From Streptomyces tirandamycinicus (lineage in GTDB: Bacteria > Actinomycetota > Actinomycetes > Streptomycetales > Streptomycetaceae), in assembly GCF_003097515.1 (NCBI RefSeq), contig NZ_CP029188.1, forward strand, positions 2,161,001 to 2,225,000: a DNA stretch of 64,000 nt, given 5' to 3'. Shown piece after piece: positions 44,239-54,481 of this stretch. The stretch's first letter is position 1, and each line of letters opens with the position of its first letter. Made by a program: the position numbers and the translations under genes. The notes beneath the pieces were generated by a model, which saw nothing but the letters and a program-made list of their open reading frames with translations, was not told the origin of the DNA and ran no database searches.

Positions 44239-44520
44239 TTACTTGCCCTTCGCGGCTTCCTTGAGCTTGGAGCCCGCGGAGACCTTCACGCTGTAGCCGG
44301 CCGGGATCTGGATCGGGTCGCCGGTCTGCGGGTTGCGGGCGGTGCGAGCGGCACGGTGGGTGCGCTCGAAGGTCAGGAAACCGGGGATGGTGACCTTCTC
44401 GTCGCCCTTGGCGACGATCTCGCCGACGACCTCGGCGAAGGCGGCCAGCACAGCGTCGGCGTCCTTGCGGGTCACCTCGGCACGGTCGGCCAGCGCGGCC
44501 ACCAGCTCACTGCGGTTCAT
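44239..44520 (-). CDS. hupA: DNA-binding protein HU
   Basis: A 93-residue HU subunit: MNRSELVAALADRAEVTRKDADAVLAAF, VTIPGFLTFERTHRAARTARNPQTGDPIQIPA (the beta-arm with the Pro that intercalates DNA) and GYSVKVSAGSKLKEAAKGK. This is the short vegetative-type HU, not the longer HupS with a Lys-rich tail. ATG 44520 follows GGGAGTAAGAAC. It binds DNA without sequence specificity and compacts the nucleoid. Confidence 0.95.
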   Translation of the reverse strand: MNRSELVAALADRAEVTRKDADAVLAAFAEVVGEIVAKGDEKVTIPGFLTFERTHRAARTARNPQTGDPIQIPAGYSVKVSAGSKLKEAAKGK

Positions 44521-45032
44521 GTTCTTACTCCCGTGTTCTTCTTGCCTGTGAGGCGTGAGATCGAAGCCGATGCTGCCAGGGCCCTCGGACAGTTCCCCGG
44601 ACCCGGGTCTGCTGTCAGACCCTCGCGCCCAATTGAGCATCCTGCCCCCACCAGCGGCGGGAAAGCCAATCCGGCACCCTCCGGAGTCACACGAAAAGCG
44701 CCACTGGCTCGTTCCGGTGACGTTCCGTCGACTCCCTGCGGACTCCATGAAGCCGAAACGGCCGGAAGCACCCGCCGGAGGTGGGTCCTCCGAAGTCGTG
44801 CGGCCCGTCGCGGGCCCATGGTCCGCCACCCTACGGGCGGTCTTCCGGGCCCGCGACCCGCGACGCGCCGGACGCGGGCCGGGCCGGCACCCGACCCGGC
44901 CGCGTCCGCGGCCCGCACCGCGCGTCCCGGACGGTCCCGGCGACCGCCCCCGGGGTCCTCGGCCCAGCCTCGACCCCGCGCCGCCGTACTCAGGCCGGGC
45001 CGGACTCAGACCGCGCCGTACTCAGACCGTAC
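44521..45032. other. Intergenic region between HU and malic enzyme genes, with duplicated segments
   Basis: No gene seen. It holds the hupA promoter. About 45 bases at 44906-44952 closely match 45064-45109 inside the 3' end of the malic-enzyme gene. A short repeat built from GTACTCAGACCGCGCC spans 44986-45047 and includes the malic-enzyme stop codon. Confidence 0.6.
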
Positions 45033-46466
45033 TCAGACCGCGCCGGCGTCCGACGCAGTGGCGCCCGCGGCCCGCGCCGCGTCCCGGACGGCGCCGGCGA
45101 CCGCGCCCGCCACCTTGTCGTTGAAGACGGACGGGATGATGTAGTTCGGGTTGAGCTCGTCCTCGGTGACGACGTCCGCCAGCGCCGCGGCCGCGGCGAG
45201 CATCATCTCCGTGTTGACCGTGCGCGACTGCGCGTCCAGGAGACCGCGGAAGACACCGGGGAAGACCAGCACGTTGTTGATCTGGTTCGGGAAGTCGCTG
45301 CGGCCGGTGGCCACAACTGCCGCGGTCTGGCGGGCGATTGCCGGGTCCACCTCGGGGTCGGGGTTCGCGAGCGCGAAGACGATCGCGTCGTCCGCCATCC
45401 CGGCGACGTCCTCCGGACCGAGTACGTTCGGGGCGGAGACGCCGATGAACACGTCGGCCCCGCGCACCGCTTCCTTCAGCGTGCCGGTGACGCCCTCGGG
45501 GTTGGTGTTGTCGGCGATCCACCGCAGTGCCGATCCGGGCGCGGCGTCCACCAGGTCCTCGCGGCCGGCGTGCACGACGCCGTGGATGTCGGCGACCACG
45601 GCGTGCTTGACGCCGGCTGCGATGAGGAGCTTCAGGATGGCCGTACCGGCCGCCCCGGCGCCGGACATGACGACCCGGACGTCCCCGACCTGCTTGCCCA
45701 CCACGCGCAGCGCGTTGGTGAGGGCGGCGAGCACGACGATCGCGGTGCCGTGCTGGTCGTCGTGGAAGACGGGGATGTCGAGGGCCTCGCGCAGCCGTGC
45801 CTCGATCTCGAAGCAGCGGGGCGCGGAGATGTCCTCCAGGTTGATGCCGGCGAAGCCGGGGGCGATGGCCTTGACGATCTCGACGATGGCGTCGGTGTCC
45901 TGGGTGTCCAGGCAGATCGGCCAGGCGTCGATGCCGGCGAAGCGCTTGAAGAGCGCCGCCTTGCCCTCCATGACGGGCAGGGCGGCCTTCGGGCCGATGT
46001 TGCCGAGGCCGAGGACCGCGGAGCCGTCGGTCACGACCGCGACGGAGTTGCGTTTGATGGTGAGGCGGCGGGCGTCCTCGGGGTTCTCGGCGATGGCCAT
46101 GCAGACGCGCGCCACACCCGGGGTGTAGACCATGGAGAGGTCGTCGCGGTTGCGGATGGGGTGCTTGGACTGCATCTCGATCTTGCCGCCGAGGTGCATG
46201 AGGAACGTCCGGTCGGACACCTTGCCGAGGGTGACGCCCTCGATGCCGCGCAGCTTCTCGACGATCTCGTCGGCGTGTGTGGTGGAGGTCGCCGCGATGG
46301 TGACGTCGATCCGGAGCTTCTCGTGCCCGGACGCCGTGACGTCGAGACCGGAGACCGAGCCGCCGGAGGACTCCACCGCCGTGGTGAGCTGCGAGACTGC
46401 GGTTCCGCTCGCGGGCACCTCCAGCCGGACCGTCATCGAGTACGAGACGCTGGGCGCCGTTGCCAT
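45033..46466 (-). CDS. NAD(P)-dependent malic enzyme with N-terminal ACT domain
   Basis: A 477-residue enzyme oxidatively decarboxylating malate to pyruvate. The first 80 residues are an ACT-type domain (SYSMTVRLEVPASGTAVSQLTTAV...GLDVTASGHEKLRIDVTIAA), common in actinobacterial malic enzymes and implying allosteric control. The catalytic part has VYTPGVARVC, the metal site FEIEARL.../IPVFHDDQHGTAIV, and the nucleotide-binding VVMSGAGAAGTAILKLL. ATG 46466 follows GAGGAA. Overlapping palindromes about 80-105 bases upstream could bind a repressor. Confidence 0.94.
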   Translation of the reverse strand: MATAPSVSYSMTVRLEVPASGTAVSQLTTAVESSGGSVSGLDVTASGHEKLRIDVTIAATSTTHADEIVEKLRGIEGVTLGKVSDRTFLMHLGGKIEMQSKHPIRNRDDLSMVYTPGVARVCMAIAENPEDARRLTIKRNSVAVVTDGSAVLGLGNIGPKAALPVMEGKAALFKRFAGIDAWPICLDTQDTDAIVEIVKAIAPGFAGINLEDISAPRCFEIEARLREALDIPVFHDDQHGTAIVVLAALTNALRVVGKQVGDVRVVMSGAGAAGTAILKLLIAAGVKHAVVADIHGVVHAGREDLVDAAPGSALRWIADNTNPEGVTGTLKEAVRGADVFIGVSAPNVLGPEDVAGMADDAIVFALANPDPEVDPAIARQTAAVVATGRSDFPNQINNVLVFPGVFRGLLDAQSRTVNTEMMLAAAAALADVVTEDELNPNYIIPSVFNDKVAGAVAGAVRDAARAAGATASDAGAV

Positions 46467-46546
46467 GGCCGAGTTCCTCTGCTTTCCCTAGCTTCGTTGC
46501 CGCACCGCCCGGTGAGGACCGGGCGGGGCCATCCGATGGTCGCACC

Positions 46547-46572
46547 TACCTGCCAGTAGCAGGTAATACTGG
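46547..46572. promoter_or_regulatory. Two overlapping operator-like palindromes upstream of malic enzyme
   Basis: TACCTGCCAGTAGCAGGTA (46547-46565; perfect 7-bp arms) overlaps CCAGTAGCAGGTAATACTGG (46553-46572; perfect 6-bp arms). Two interlocked dyads in a promoter region suggest competing or shifted binding by a dimeric regulator. Confidence 0.6.
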
Positions 46573-46764
46573 TCGTTTTGGTTTCGGAAAACTCTTTCCA
46601 CCATACGAGAGGGCCGGGGGCGAACAGAAGTCGGGATGCACGGCAGGACGGGCACCGGACCCGCAAGGGACGGGCACTCGGGCCCACGACGGGCAGGAGG
46701 CGGGCAGGAAGCGCGCAGGAAGCGGGCAGGCAGCGACCAGGGGGGCAGGGGGGCGGAACGACGG

Positions 46765-46800
46765 AAGAGGTCCGCCTCACCGTGGTGACGCGAACCTCTT
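46765..46800. promoter_or_regulatory. 36-bp imperfect palindrome
   Basis: Arms start AAGAGGTCCGC and end GCGAACCTCTT, with 14 of the outer 16 positions paired on each side. It is about 300 bases from the nearest start codon and could be a regulator site, or a hairpin. Confidence 0.45.
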
Positions 46801-47002
46801 CCGGGTGTCCGATGACACCGACCCGCCATGCTCGCCTCGCGGCAAGTGGTCCCTCTGAGGGACGAAGGTTGGGCCCGGGGGCTTGGATCGGGCCGGTGCC
46901 ACACACAGGCTAACAAAGAGTCCCGGAAGGTGATTCCCCCCTCGGCGAGTTGACCCTTTCGGCTGCCCGCTCCCCCGGCCGGCCGGACCTTCCGCACCCT
47001 CC

Positions 47003-47128
47003 GTGCCCCAGTGCCCCAGTGCCCCAGTGCCCCAGTGCCTCCGCACCCTCAACCCTCAGTGCCCCAGTGCCTCCGCACCTCCGTGCACCAGTGCCTCCGC
47101 ACCCTCAGTGCCCCTGCGCCTCCGCGCC
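47003..47128. repeat. Degenerate short-repeat array downstream of the helicase gene
   Basis: Four near-perfect CCCCAGTGC units followed by alternating CTCCGCACC and CTCAGTGCC words up to the helicase stop codon. Confidence 0.8.
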
Positions 47129-49414
<2,286 letters not shown>

Positions 49415-49517
49415 CCGTGGCCCCCTTCTGACGTGCACTGGGCAGCCGTCAACCGTACGCGAAGGGGGCCGTTATGTCAGGCGGTGGGTCCGCCGTCGTG
49501 TTCCGGGTGTCCTCGGC

Positions 49518-50369
49518 TCAGGCGCCGACCTCCACCAGGCGCTTCCCGTCGAAGGTGCGGACCTCGAAGTGATCGATCTCGTTGCGGTCGAGGGCGGCGC
49601 CGCCGTGGATGTACAGCGGCTTCCTGGCCTCCTTGTCCGTGCTGTCCGCGATGCCGTACCCGCGCTCGGGGACGGACCAGGACGTCACGACCTCCTCCTC
49701 ACCGCTCTTGGAGACGGCGATGAGGCTGCACTTCAGCGGGCCCTTGACGTTCTTGAGCTCCAGGACCGCGTGGGTGCCCCAGCCCTTCTCCTCCAGGCCG
49801 ACGGTGGCGGTGACCCGGGTGACCGCGTCCGTCGCCTCGACCTTCTCCGCCATGCCGTCGAAGAACGCGTCCTCCGCGGCGCTGGTCGGATGGGGTGCCG
49901 CGACATTGCCCGCGGTGGCGTCGTCCTGGGTGACGACCACCGCGACGGCGGGTCCGCCGAGGATCAGCACGGCCGACGCCGCGATCATGTACATACTGCG
50001 GCGGCGCTTGCGGGAGCGTTTCACCGCGACCTCGTCCACGAGCCGGTCCAGCAGTTGCGGGCTCGGCGCGGTGGGGACCGTGGCCGCGGCGCGGGCCGGG
50101 GGCTGCATGATCCTGCTGTCGAAGGGCAGCGAGGTCGGCTGCCGGGGCACGGCCGGCCGGGCCGGGGCATCGGCGAGCATCGCCAGCATCGGCTCCATGC
50201 CCGCGAACTCCTCGAGGTGGGCGGCACAGATGTCGCAGCCGGCCAGATGCGCCTCGAACGCGGTGGCTTCAGCGTCGTCGAGGATGCCGAGGACGTACGC
50301 CCCGGCCGTCTCGTGGATCGACCCCTCTTCGGACTGTCCGAACTGCCCGAACTGGTCCTGCCTGTTCAT
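49518..50369 (-). CDS. rsuA: Anti-sigma factor, RsuA-like (zinc ZAS type)
   Basis: A 283-residue membrane-anchored anti-sigma factor. Cytoplasmic ZAS domain with H41-x3-C45-x2-C48 in AHLAGCDICAAHLEEF, a Pro-rich linker, basic stop-transfer KRSRKRRR, TM helix at about 126-146 and an extracytoplasmic sensor domain of about 130 residues. It sequesters the sigma factor encoded immediately upstream, overlapping by ATGA. By gene order this corresponds to RsuA of S. coelicolor (from memory). Confidence 0.88.
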   Translation of the reverse strand: MNRQDQFGQFGQSEEGSIHETAGAYVLGILDDAEATAFEAHLAGCDICAAHLEEFAGMEPMLAMLADAPARPAVPRQPTSLPFDSRIMQPPARAAATVPTAPSPQLLDRLVDEVAVKRSRKRRRSMYMIAASAVLILGGPAVAVVVTQDDATAGNVAAPHPTSAAEDAFFDGMAEKVEATDAVTRVTATVGLEEKGWGTHAVLELKNVKGPLKCSLIAVSKSGEEEVVTSWSVPERGYGIADSTDKEARKPLYIHGGAALDRNEIDHFEVRTFDGKRLVEVGA

Positions 50370-50953
50370 GCCGTGACCCCCCTCTCCTCCAGTGCGAGCT
50401 TCATGGAACGCAGTGCGTAGAACACCCGGGACCGCACGGTCCCGCTGGGTATGCCGAGCTTCTCGGCCGCCTCATTGACCGTACGCCCTTTGAAATACGT
50501 CTCGACGAGTACTTCCCTGTGAGCAGGGGTCAAATCATCGAGCGCATCGGATAGCGTCATCAGCCACAACGCCTTGTCGATCTCGTCCTCCGCGGGCATG
50601 ACCTCCAGCGGCGACGGATCGACCTCCTGCGGCCGGGCCTGCCGGCTGCGGTGACCGTCGATGACGATACGCCGTGCGACCGTCACCAGCCAGGGTCGGA
50701 CAGAGCCGGTGGCCCGATTGAGCTGACCGGCGTTCTTCCAGGCACGGATGAGCGTCTCCTGTACCACGTCCTCGGCACGCTGGCGGTCGCCGGCCACGAG
50801 GCGGAGCACATAGGCGAGGAGGGGTCCGGCGTGCTCCTGATACAGCACGCGCATCAGCTCCTCGTCAGGGACGGATGTGCTGGTGCGCGACGAGTCGGCG
50901 CGATGCCGGGCCCTGCCTGAACGGTCATCGGCCACGGCGGCATCCTTGCGCAC
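50366..50953 (-). CDS. sigU: ECF RNA polymerase sigma factor (SigU-like)
   Basis: A 195-residue ECF sigma factor: region 2 LYQEHAGPLLAYVLRLVAGDRQRAEDVVQETLIRAW with VTVARRIVIDGHRSR, and region 4 LSDALDDLTPAHREVLVETYFKGRTVNEAAEKLGIPSGTVRSRVFYALRSM. GTG 50953 follows GGGAGGTTCAG. The 30-residue charged N-terminal tail is typical of ECF41/39-like actinobacterial members. In S. coelicolor, SigU is linked to differentiation and protein secretion stress, and is held by RsuA. Confidence 0.9.
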   Translation of the reverse strand: MRKDAAVADDRSGRARHRADSSRTSTSVPDEELMRVLYQEHAGPLLAYVLRLVAGDRQRAEDVVQETLIRAWKNAGQLNRATGSVRPWLVTVARRIVIDGHRSRQARPQEVDPSPLEVMPAEDEIDKALWLMTLSDALDDLTPAHREVLVETYFKGRTVNEAAEKLGIPSGTVRSRVFYALRSMKLALEERGVTA

Positions 50954-51137
50954 CTGAACCTCCCGGTCGAGACCCTGTCTGGTGTCTGACTGCTTGTCTG
51001 TCGTCCATCACTACGGGGCAGTCCGCCGATTCACTCAACGCGACGGGGAAAAACTTCCCGAATTCTTCGGCGGGGTACCGGCAGGAGCGGCGGATCAGCG
51101 CGCGATACCGGTCGTACCACCGCAAAATGACGTCGTG

Positions 51138-51728
51138 TCAGGCCTGGGTGAGGGCGGCGCGGCGCCGATGCCGGGCCACCCGCTCCCGGTTGCCGCACAC
51201 CTCGCTGGAGCACCAGCGACGGCGACGACCCCGGGATGTGTCCAGATACACACGGCGGCAGCCGTCGCCCTCGCAGCGGCGGAGCCGGGCGCGGGCCACC
51301 GGGTCGGTGAGCAGGTCCACGGCGTCGCGGGCGACGGCGGCGAGCAGCGCGGCGCACTCGGGGCGGGCGATCGGGGCCCGGACGAGTTCGCCGTCGCCGT
51401 CGCGCACGGCGGTGACGGCCGGCGGGGCGGCGGCGGCGAACGCGTTGAGCCGCGCCAGGGCGCCGTCCGGGCCTGTGTGGCGTACGGGTGCGGGCCCGCC
51501 CGGACGGCGGTCGATCTGGGCGTCCACCAGACGTCCCACACAGGCCCGGAGTTCCTGGAACGGGGCGACCCAGCAGGCGGTCACCGCTCCCAGCGGGGTG
51601 CCCGGCGGCAGCAGACCGGCCGCCATGAGCCAGCTGCCGAGCCCTTCGGGGCCGTCCGGTCGCGCCGCAACGAGATCCAGGCAGACGCGCCCGGAGTCGA
51701 ACCGCCCGTCGTTCGAGCCGATGCCCAT
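51138..51728 (-). CDS. CGNR zinc-finger protein (ABATE domain)
   Basis: A 196-residue protein with a helical ABATE-like N-terminus (VCLDLVAARPDGPEGLGSWL) and a C-terminal CGNR zinc finger: RCEGDGCRRVYLDTSRGRRRRWCSSEVCGNRERVARHRRR. The family is presumed to bind nucleic acid and regulate stress responses. ATG 51728. Convergent or divergent partners do not suggest a pathway. Confidence 0.88.
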   Translation of the reverse strand: MGIGSNDGRFDSGRVCLDLVAARPDGPEGLGSWLMAAGLLPPGTPLGAVTACWVAPFQELRACVGRLVDAQIDRRPGGPAPVRHTGPDGALARLNAFAAAAPPAVTAVRDGDGELVRAPIARPECAALLAAVARDAVDLLTDPVARARLRRCEGDGCRRVYLDTSRGRRRRWCSSEVCGNRERVARHRRRAALTQA

Positions 51729-51791
51729 GACTTCCAGGGTGCCCGTGCGAGCGCCCCCCGTGAACCCCCCGGGCGTCCCCCGCGCGCCCGG

Positions 51792-52946
51792 TCAGGTGTC
51801 CGCGTACTTGGTGTCGGCCACCGGGTCGAGGGCGAGGCGGTAGCCGCGCTTCACCACGGTCTGGATGAGGTTGGGGGTGCCGAGGGCGGCGCGCAGTCGG
51901 GCCATCGCCGTCTCCACGGCGTGCTCGTCGCGCCCGGCCCCGGGCAGCGCGCGCAGCAGGTCGGCGCGGGAGACCACCCAGCCGGGGCGGCGGGCCAGGG
52001 TGTTGAGCAGCGACATCCCGGCGGGCGGCACCGGGCGCACGCTGCCGTCGACGAGGACGGCATGGCCGCGGATCTCGACCTGGTGGCCCGCCACCGGCAG
52101 CGTCCGGGCCCGTGCGGGCAGCTCGACGCAGAGCAGCTGGACGAGCGGGCCCAGCCGAAACCGGTCGGGCTGGACCGTGTCCAGCCCGTGCGCCTGGAGC
52201 GGAAGGGCCGTGACCGGACCCACACAGGCCGGGAGGACGTCGTGGGCGAGCGCGTCCAGCAGCTCCGGCAGCAGCCCGCGGTCCTCGGCACGGGAGAAGA
52301 GCGACGCCGCGGCCGGGGCGCTGGTGAAGGTCAGCGCGTTCAGCGACCGCCCGACCGCCGCGTCGAGCAGCCGGTCGAGCGGGGCGAGGTCCTCCGGCGG
52401 CATCCACCGGTAGACGGGGACGACGACGACCTCGGCGCCCCCGGCCCGCAGTGCCTCCACGAACCCGGGCAGCGGCTCACCGTGCAGTTGCAGCGCCACC
52501 CGGCGGTCCGCGACGCCCTCGGCGAGGAGCCGGTCGAGTACCTCGGCCATCGACTCGGACGTCGGCGACCAGGCCTCGGTGAGCCCGGCCGCCCGGATGG
52601 CGCCCTTCACCTTCGGCCCGCGCGCGAGGAGTTCGACGCCGCGCAGGCAGGAGAGCAGCTCCTCGCCGAAGCCCCAGCCGTCGGCGGCCGCCACCCAGCC
52701 CCGGAAGCCGATGGCGGTGGTGGCGACCACCACGTCCGGGGCGTCGTCGATGAGGTCCTTGGTGGCGGCGAGCAACTCGCCGTCGTCCGCGAGGGGAACG
52801 ATCCGCAGGGCGGGTGCGTGGAGCACCGTCGCCCCGCGGCGTTGCAGCAGCGCGCCGAGTTCGTCCGCGCGCCGGGCCGCGGTGACTCCGACCGTGAAGC
52901 CCGAGAGCGGGGCGACCGCGGGAGCGCCGTGCTGTTCCTGGTACAT
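51792..52946 (-). CDS. nnaR: NnaR-like uroporphyrinogen-III-synthase/winged-helix regulator
   Basis: A 384-residue bimodular protein. N-terminal HemD-like domain (GFTVGVTAARRADELGALLQRRGATVLHAPALRIVPL, VDTYRW-like VPVYRWMPP, LTFTSAPAAASLF, PACVGPVTA) and a C-terminal OmpR-type winged helix (VLVDGSVRPVPPAGMSLLNTLARRPGWVVSRADLLRAL...AVETAMARLRAAL...VVKRGYRLAL). NnaR acts with GlnR to activate nitrate/nitrite assimilation genes in Streptomyces and mycobacteria. It lies directly after narK on the same strand, with a GlnR box in the gap. Confidence 0.9.
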   Translation of the reverse strand: MYQEQHGAPAVAPLSGFTVGVTAARRADELGALLQRRGATVLHAPALRIVPLADDGELLAATKDLIDDAPDVVVATTAIGFRGWVAAADGWGFGEELLSCLRGVELLARGPKVKGAIRAAGLTEAWSPTSESMAEVLDRLLAEGVADRRVALQLHGEPLPGFVEALRAGGAEVVVVPVYRWMPPEDLAPLDRLLDAAVGRSLNALTFTSAPAAASLFSRAEDRGLLPELLDALAHDVLPACVGPVTALPLQAHGLDTVQPDRFRLGPLVQLLCVELPARARTLPVAGHQVEIRGHAVLVDGSVRPVPPAGMSLLNTLARRPGWVVSRADLLRALPGAGRDEHAVETAMARLRAALGTPNLIQTVVKRGYRLALDPVADTKYADT

Positions 52947-52992
52947 GCCGACCGAGCCTGGCAAGGAAGCGTGACAGGCTCGGTTCGGCTGC

Positions 52993-53008
52993 GTTTCCCC
53001 GTGGTTAC
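52993..53008 (-). promoter_or_regulatory. GlnR box upstream of nnaR
   Basis: On the minus strand the sequence is GTAAC-N6-GAAAC, an exact match to the GlnR half-operator consensus gTnAC-n6-GaAAC. It is 47 bases upstream of the nnaR ATG and 13 bases past the narK stop. A weaker second half-site may follow (GAACC...GTCAC). Confidence 0.75.
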
Positions 53009-53021
53009 GAGGCACTCCTGC

Positions 53022-54374
53022 TCACACCTCGGCGTAGCTGAGCTGCGGCTTCGTCTCGGTCGTGGCGGCCGGTGCGGCGGTGCGGGCGGGCTTGCGAAGG
53101 TATACCGCCCAGGTGACCGCGCAGCAGACCGCGTAGCAGACGAGGAAGGCGACGAAGGCACCCGTGCCCGTCCCGACGGTGAGGAACGACTGCCGGAAGG
53201 CCAGGTTGATGGCGAGCCCGCCGAGCGCGCCCACCGCGCCGATCAGCCCCATCGACGCCCCGGAAAGCCGGCGCCCGTACGCCTCGGCCGCCTCCCCCGT
53301 CATACCGACGGCCAGCGCCTTGGCCTGGAAGATGCCGGGGATCATCTTGTACGTGGAGCCGTTGCCGAGCCCGCTGAGGATGAACAGGGCGATGAAGCCG
53401 GCCAGGAACAGCGGCAGCGACTCGGACACCGAGGCGAAGACGACGACCACGGTGGCCGCGGCCATCGCGGCGAAGGTCCACAGGGTGATCCTGGCCCCGC
53501 CGAAGCGGTCCGCGAGCGAGCCGCCGACGGGCCGGATGAGGGAGCCGAGCAGCGGCCCGATGAAGGTGAGCGACGCGGCCTGCAGCGGGGTGCGCCCGAA
53601 CTGGGTCTGGAGCACCAGGCCGAAGGCGAAGCTGTAGCCGATGAAGGAGCCGAACGTCCCGATGTAGAGGAACGACATGATCCAGGTGTGCGGGTCCCGG
53701 ACCGCCTCCTTCGCGGCCCCGGTGTCGTTCTTCACGGGCGCCAGGTTGTCCATGAACAGCGCGGCGCACAGCGCGGACACCACGATCAGCGGGATGTAGA
53801 CGCCCAGCACGATCCTGGGGTGGGCGGCGCCCGCCAGCCCGATGACCAGCAGGCCGACGAGCTGCACCACGGGGACGCCGATGTTGCCGCCGCCCGCGTT
53901 CAGCCCGAGCGCCCAGCCCTTCTTCCGCAGCGGGAAGAAGGAGTTGATGTTGGTCATCGAGGAGGCGAAGTTGCCGCCGCCGACGCCGGTGAGGGCGGCC
54001 ACCGCGAGGAACGTCCCGTACGACGTCCCCGGCTCCATGACCGCGAACGCGGCCCCGGTCGGCAGCAGCAGCATCAGCGCGCTGAAGACCGTCCAGTTCC
54101 GGCCGCCGAAGCGGGCGACGGCGAAGGTGTAGGGCACCCTGATCACAGCCCCGACCAGGGTCGCGGTCGCGATCAGGAAGAACTTCCCGGCCGGGTCGAC
54201 CCCGTACTCGGGCCCCATGAACAGCACCATCACGGACCACAGCGTCCAGATGGAGAAGCCGATGTGCTCGGACAGGACGGAGAAGTAGAGGTTCCGCCGG
54301 GCGATCCGCTCGCCCTTCTCCTTCCAGAAGGTCTCGTCCTCCGGGTCCCACTGCTCGATCCACCTGCCGGCCAT
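53022..54374 (-). CDS. narK: Nitrate/nitrite transporter (NarK/NasA type)
   Basis: A 450-residue, 12-TM MFS nitrate/nitrite transporter. Signatures: the first nitrate motif region GVGGGNFASSMTNINSFFPLRKKGWALGLNAGGGNIG and the second IPGIFQAKA/GNGSTYKMIPGIF. The N-terminal WDPEDETFWKEKGERIARRNL helix is typical of the actinobacterial group. It imports nitrate or exchanges nitrite, feeding assimilation. ATG 54374 starts MAGRWIEQWDPED. Next to nnaR, as in S. coelicolor. Confidence 0.92.
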   Translation of the reverse strand: MAGRWIEQWDPEDETFWKEKGERIARRNLYFSVLSEHIGFSIWTLWSVMVLFMGPEYGVDPAGKFFLIATATLVGAVIRVPYTFAVARFGGRNWTVFSALMLLLPTGAAFAVMEPGTSYGTFLAVAALTGVGGGNFASSMTNINSFFPLRKKGWALGLNAGGGNIGVPVVQLVGLLVIGLAGAAHPRIVLGVYIPLIVVSALCAALFMDNLAPVKNDTGAAKEAVRDPHTWIMSFLYIGTFGSFIGYSFAFGLVLQTQFGRTPLQAASLTFIGPLLGSLIRPVGGSLADRFGGARITLWTFAAMAAATVVVVFASVSESLPLFLAGFIALFILSGLGNGSTYKMIPGIFQAKALAVGMTGEAAEAYGRRLSGASMGLIGAVGALGGLAINLAFRQSFLTVGTGTGAFVAFLVCYAVCCAVTWAVYLRKPARTAAPAATTETKPQLSYAEV

Positions 54375-54481
54375 GGCGTGCCTCCACTGATGCTCCGGGT
54401 AGTGGATCCGACGGTAGGCATCGCCGGTTTCAGCTTCGTGGCGTGAGATGACCGGGGTGGAACCTTGCTCTCACCCGCTGC

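Larger units (their letters stand above)
46467..47128. other. Intergenic region upstream of the malic-enzyme gene
   Basis: 662 bases without a supportable gene. It contains the palindromes listed separately, GCAGGAAGCGGG-type repeats near 46685-46740, and a 9-bp repeat array close to the helicase 3' end. Confidence 0.55.

Noticed and set aside
50982..54446. Long plus-strand open frame opposite nnaR and narK
   Set aside because: Also a shadow frame. The minus-strand proteins carry complete family motifs, and the plus translation is His/Gly/Arg-rich noise.
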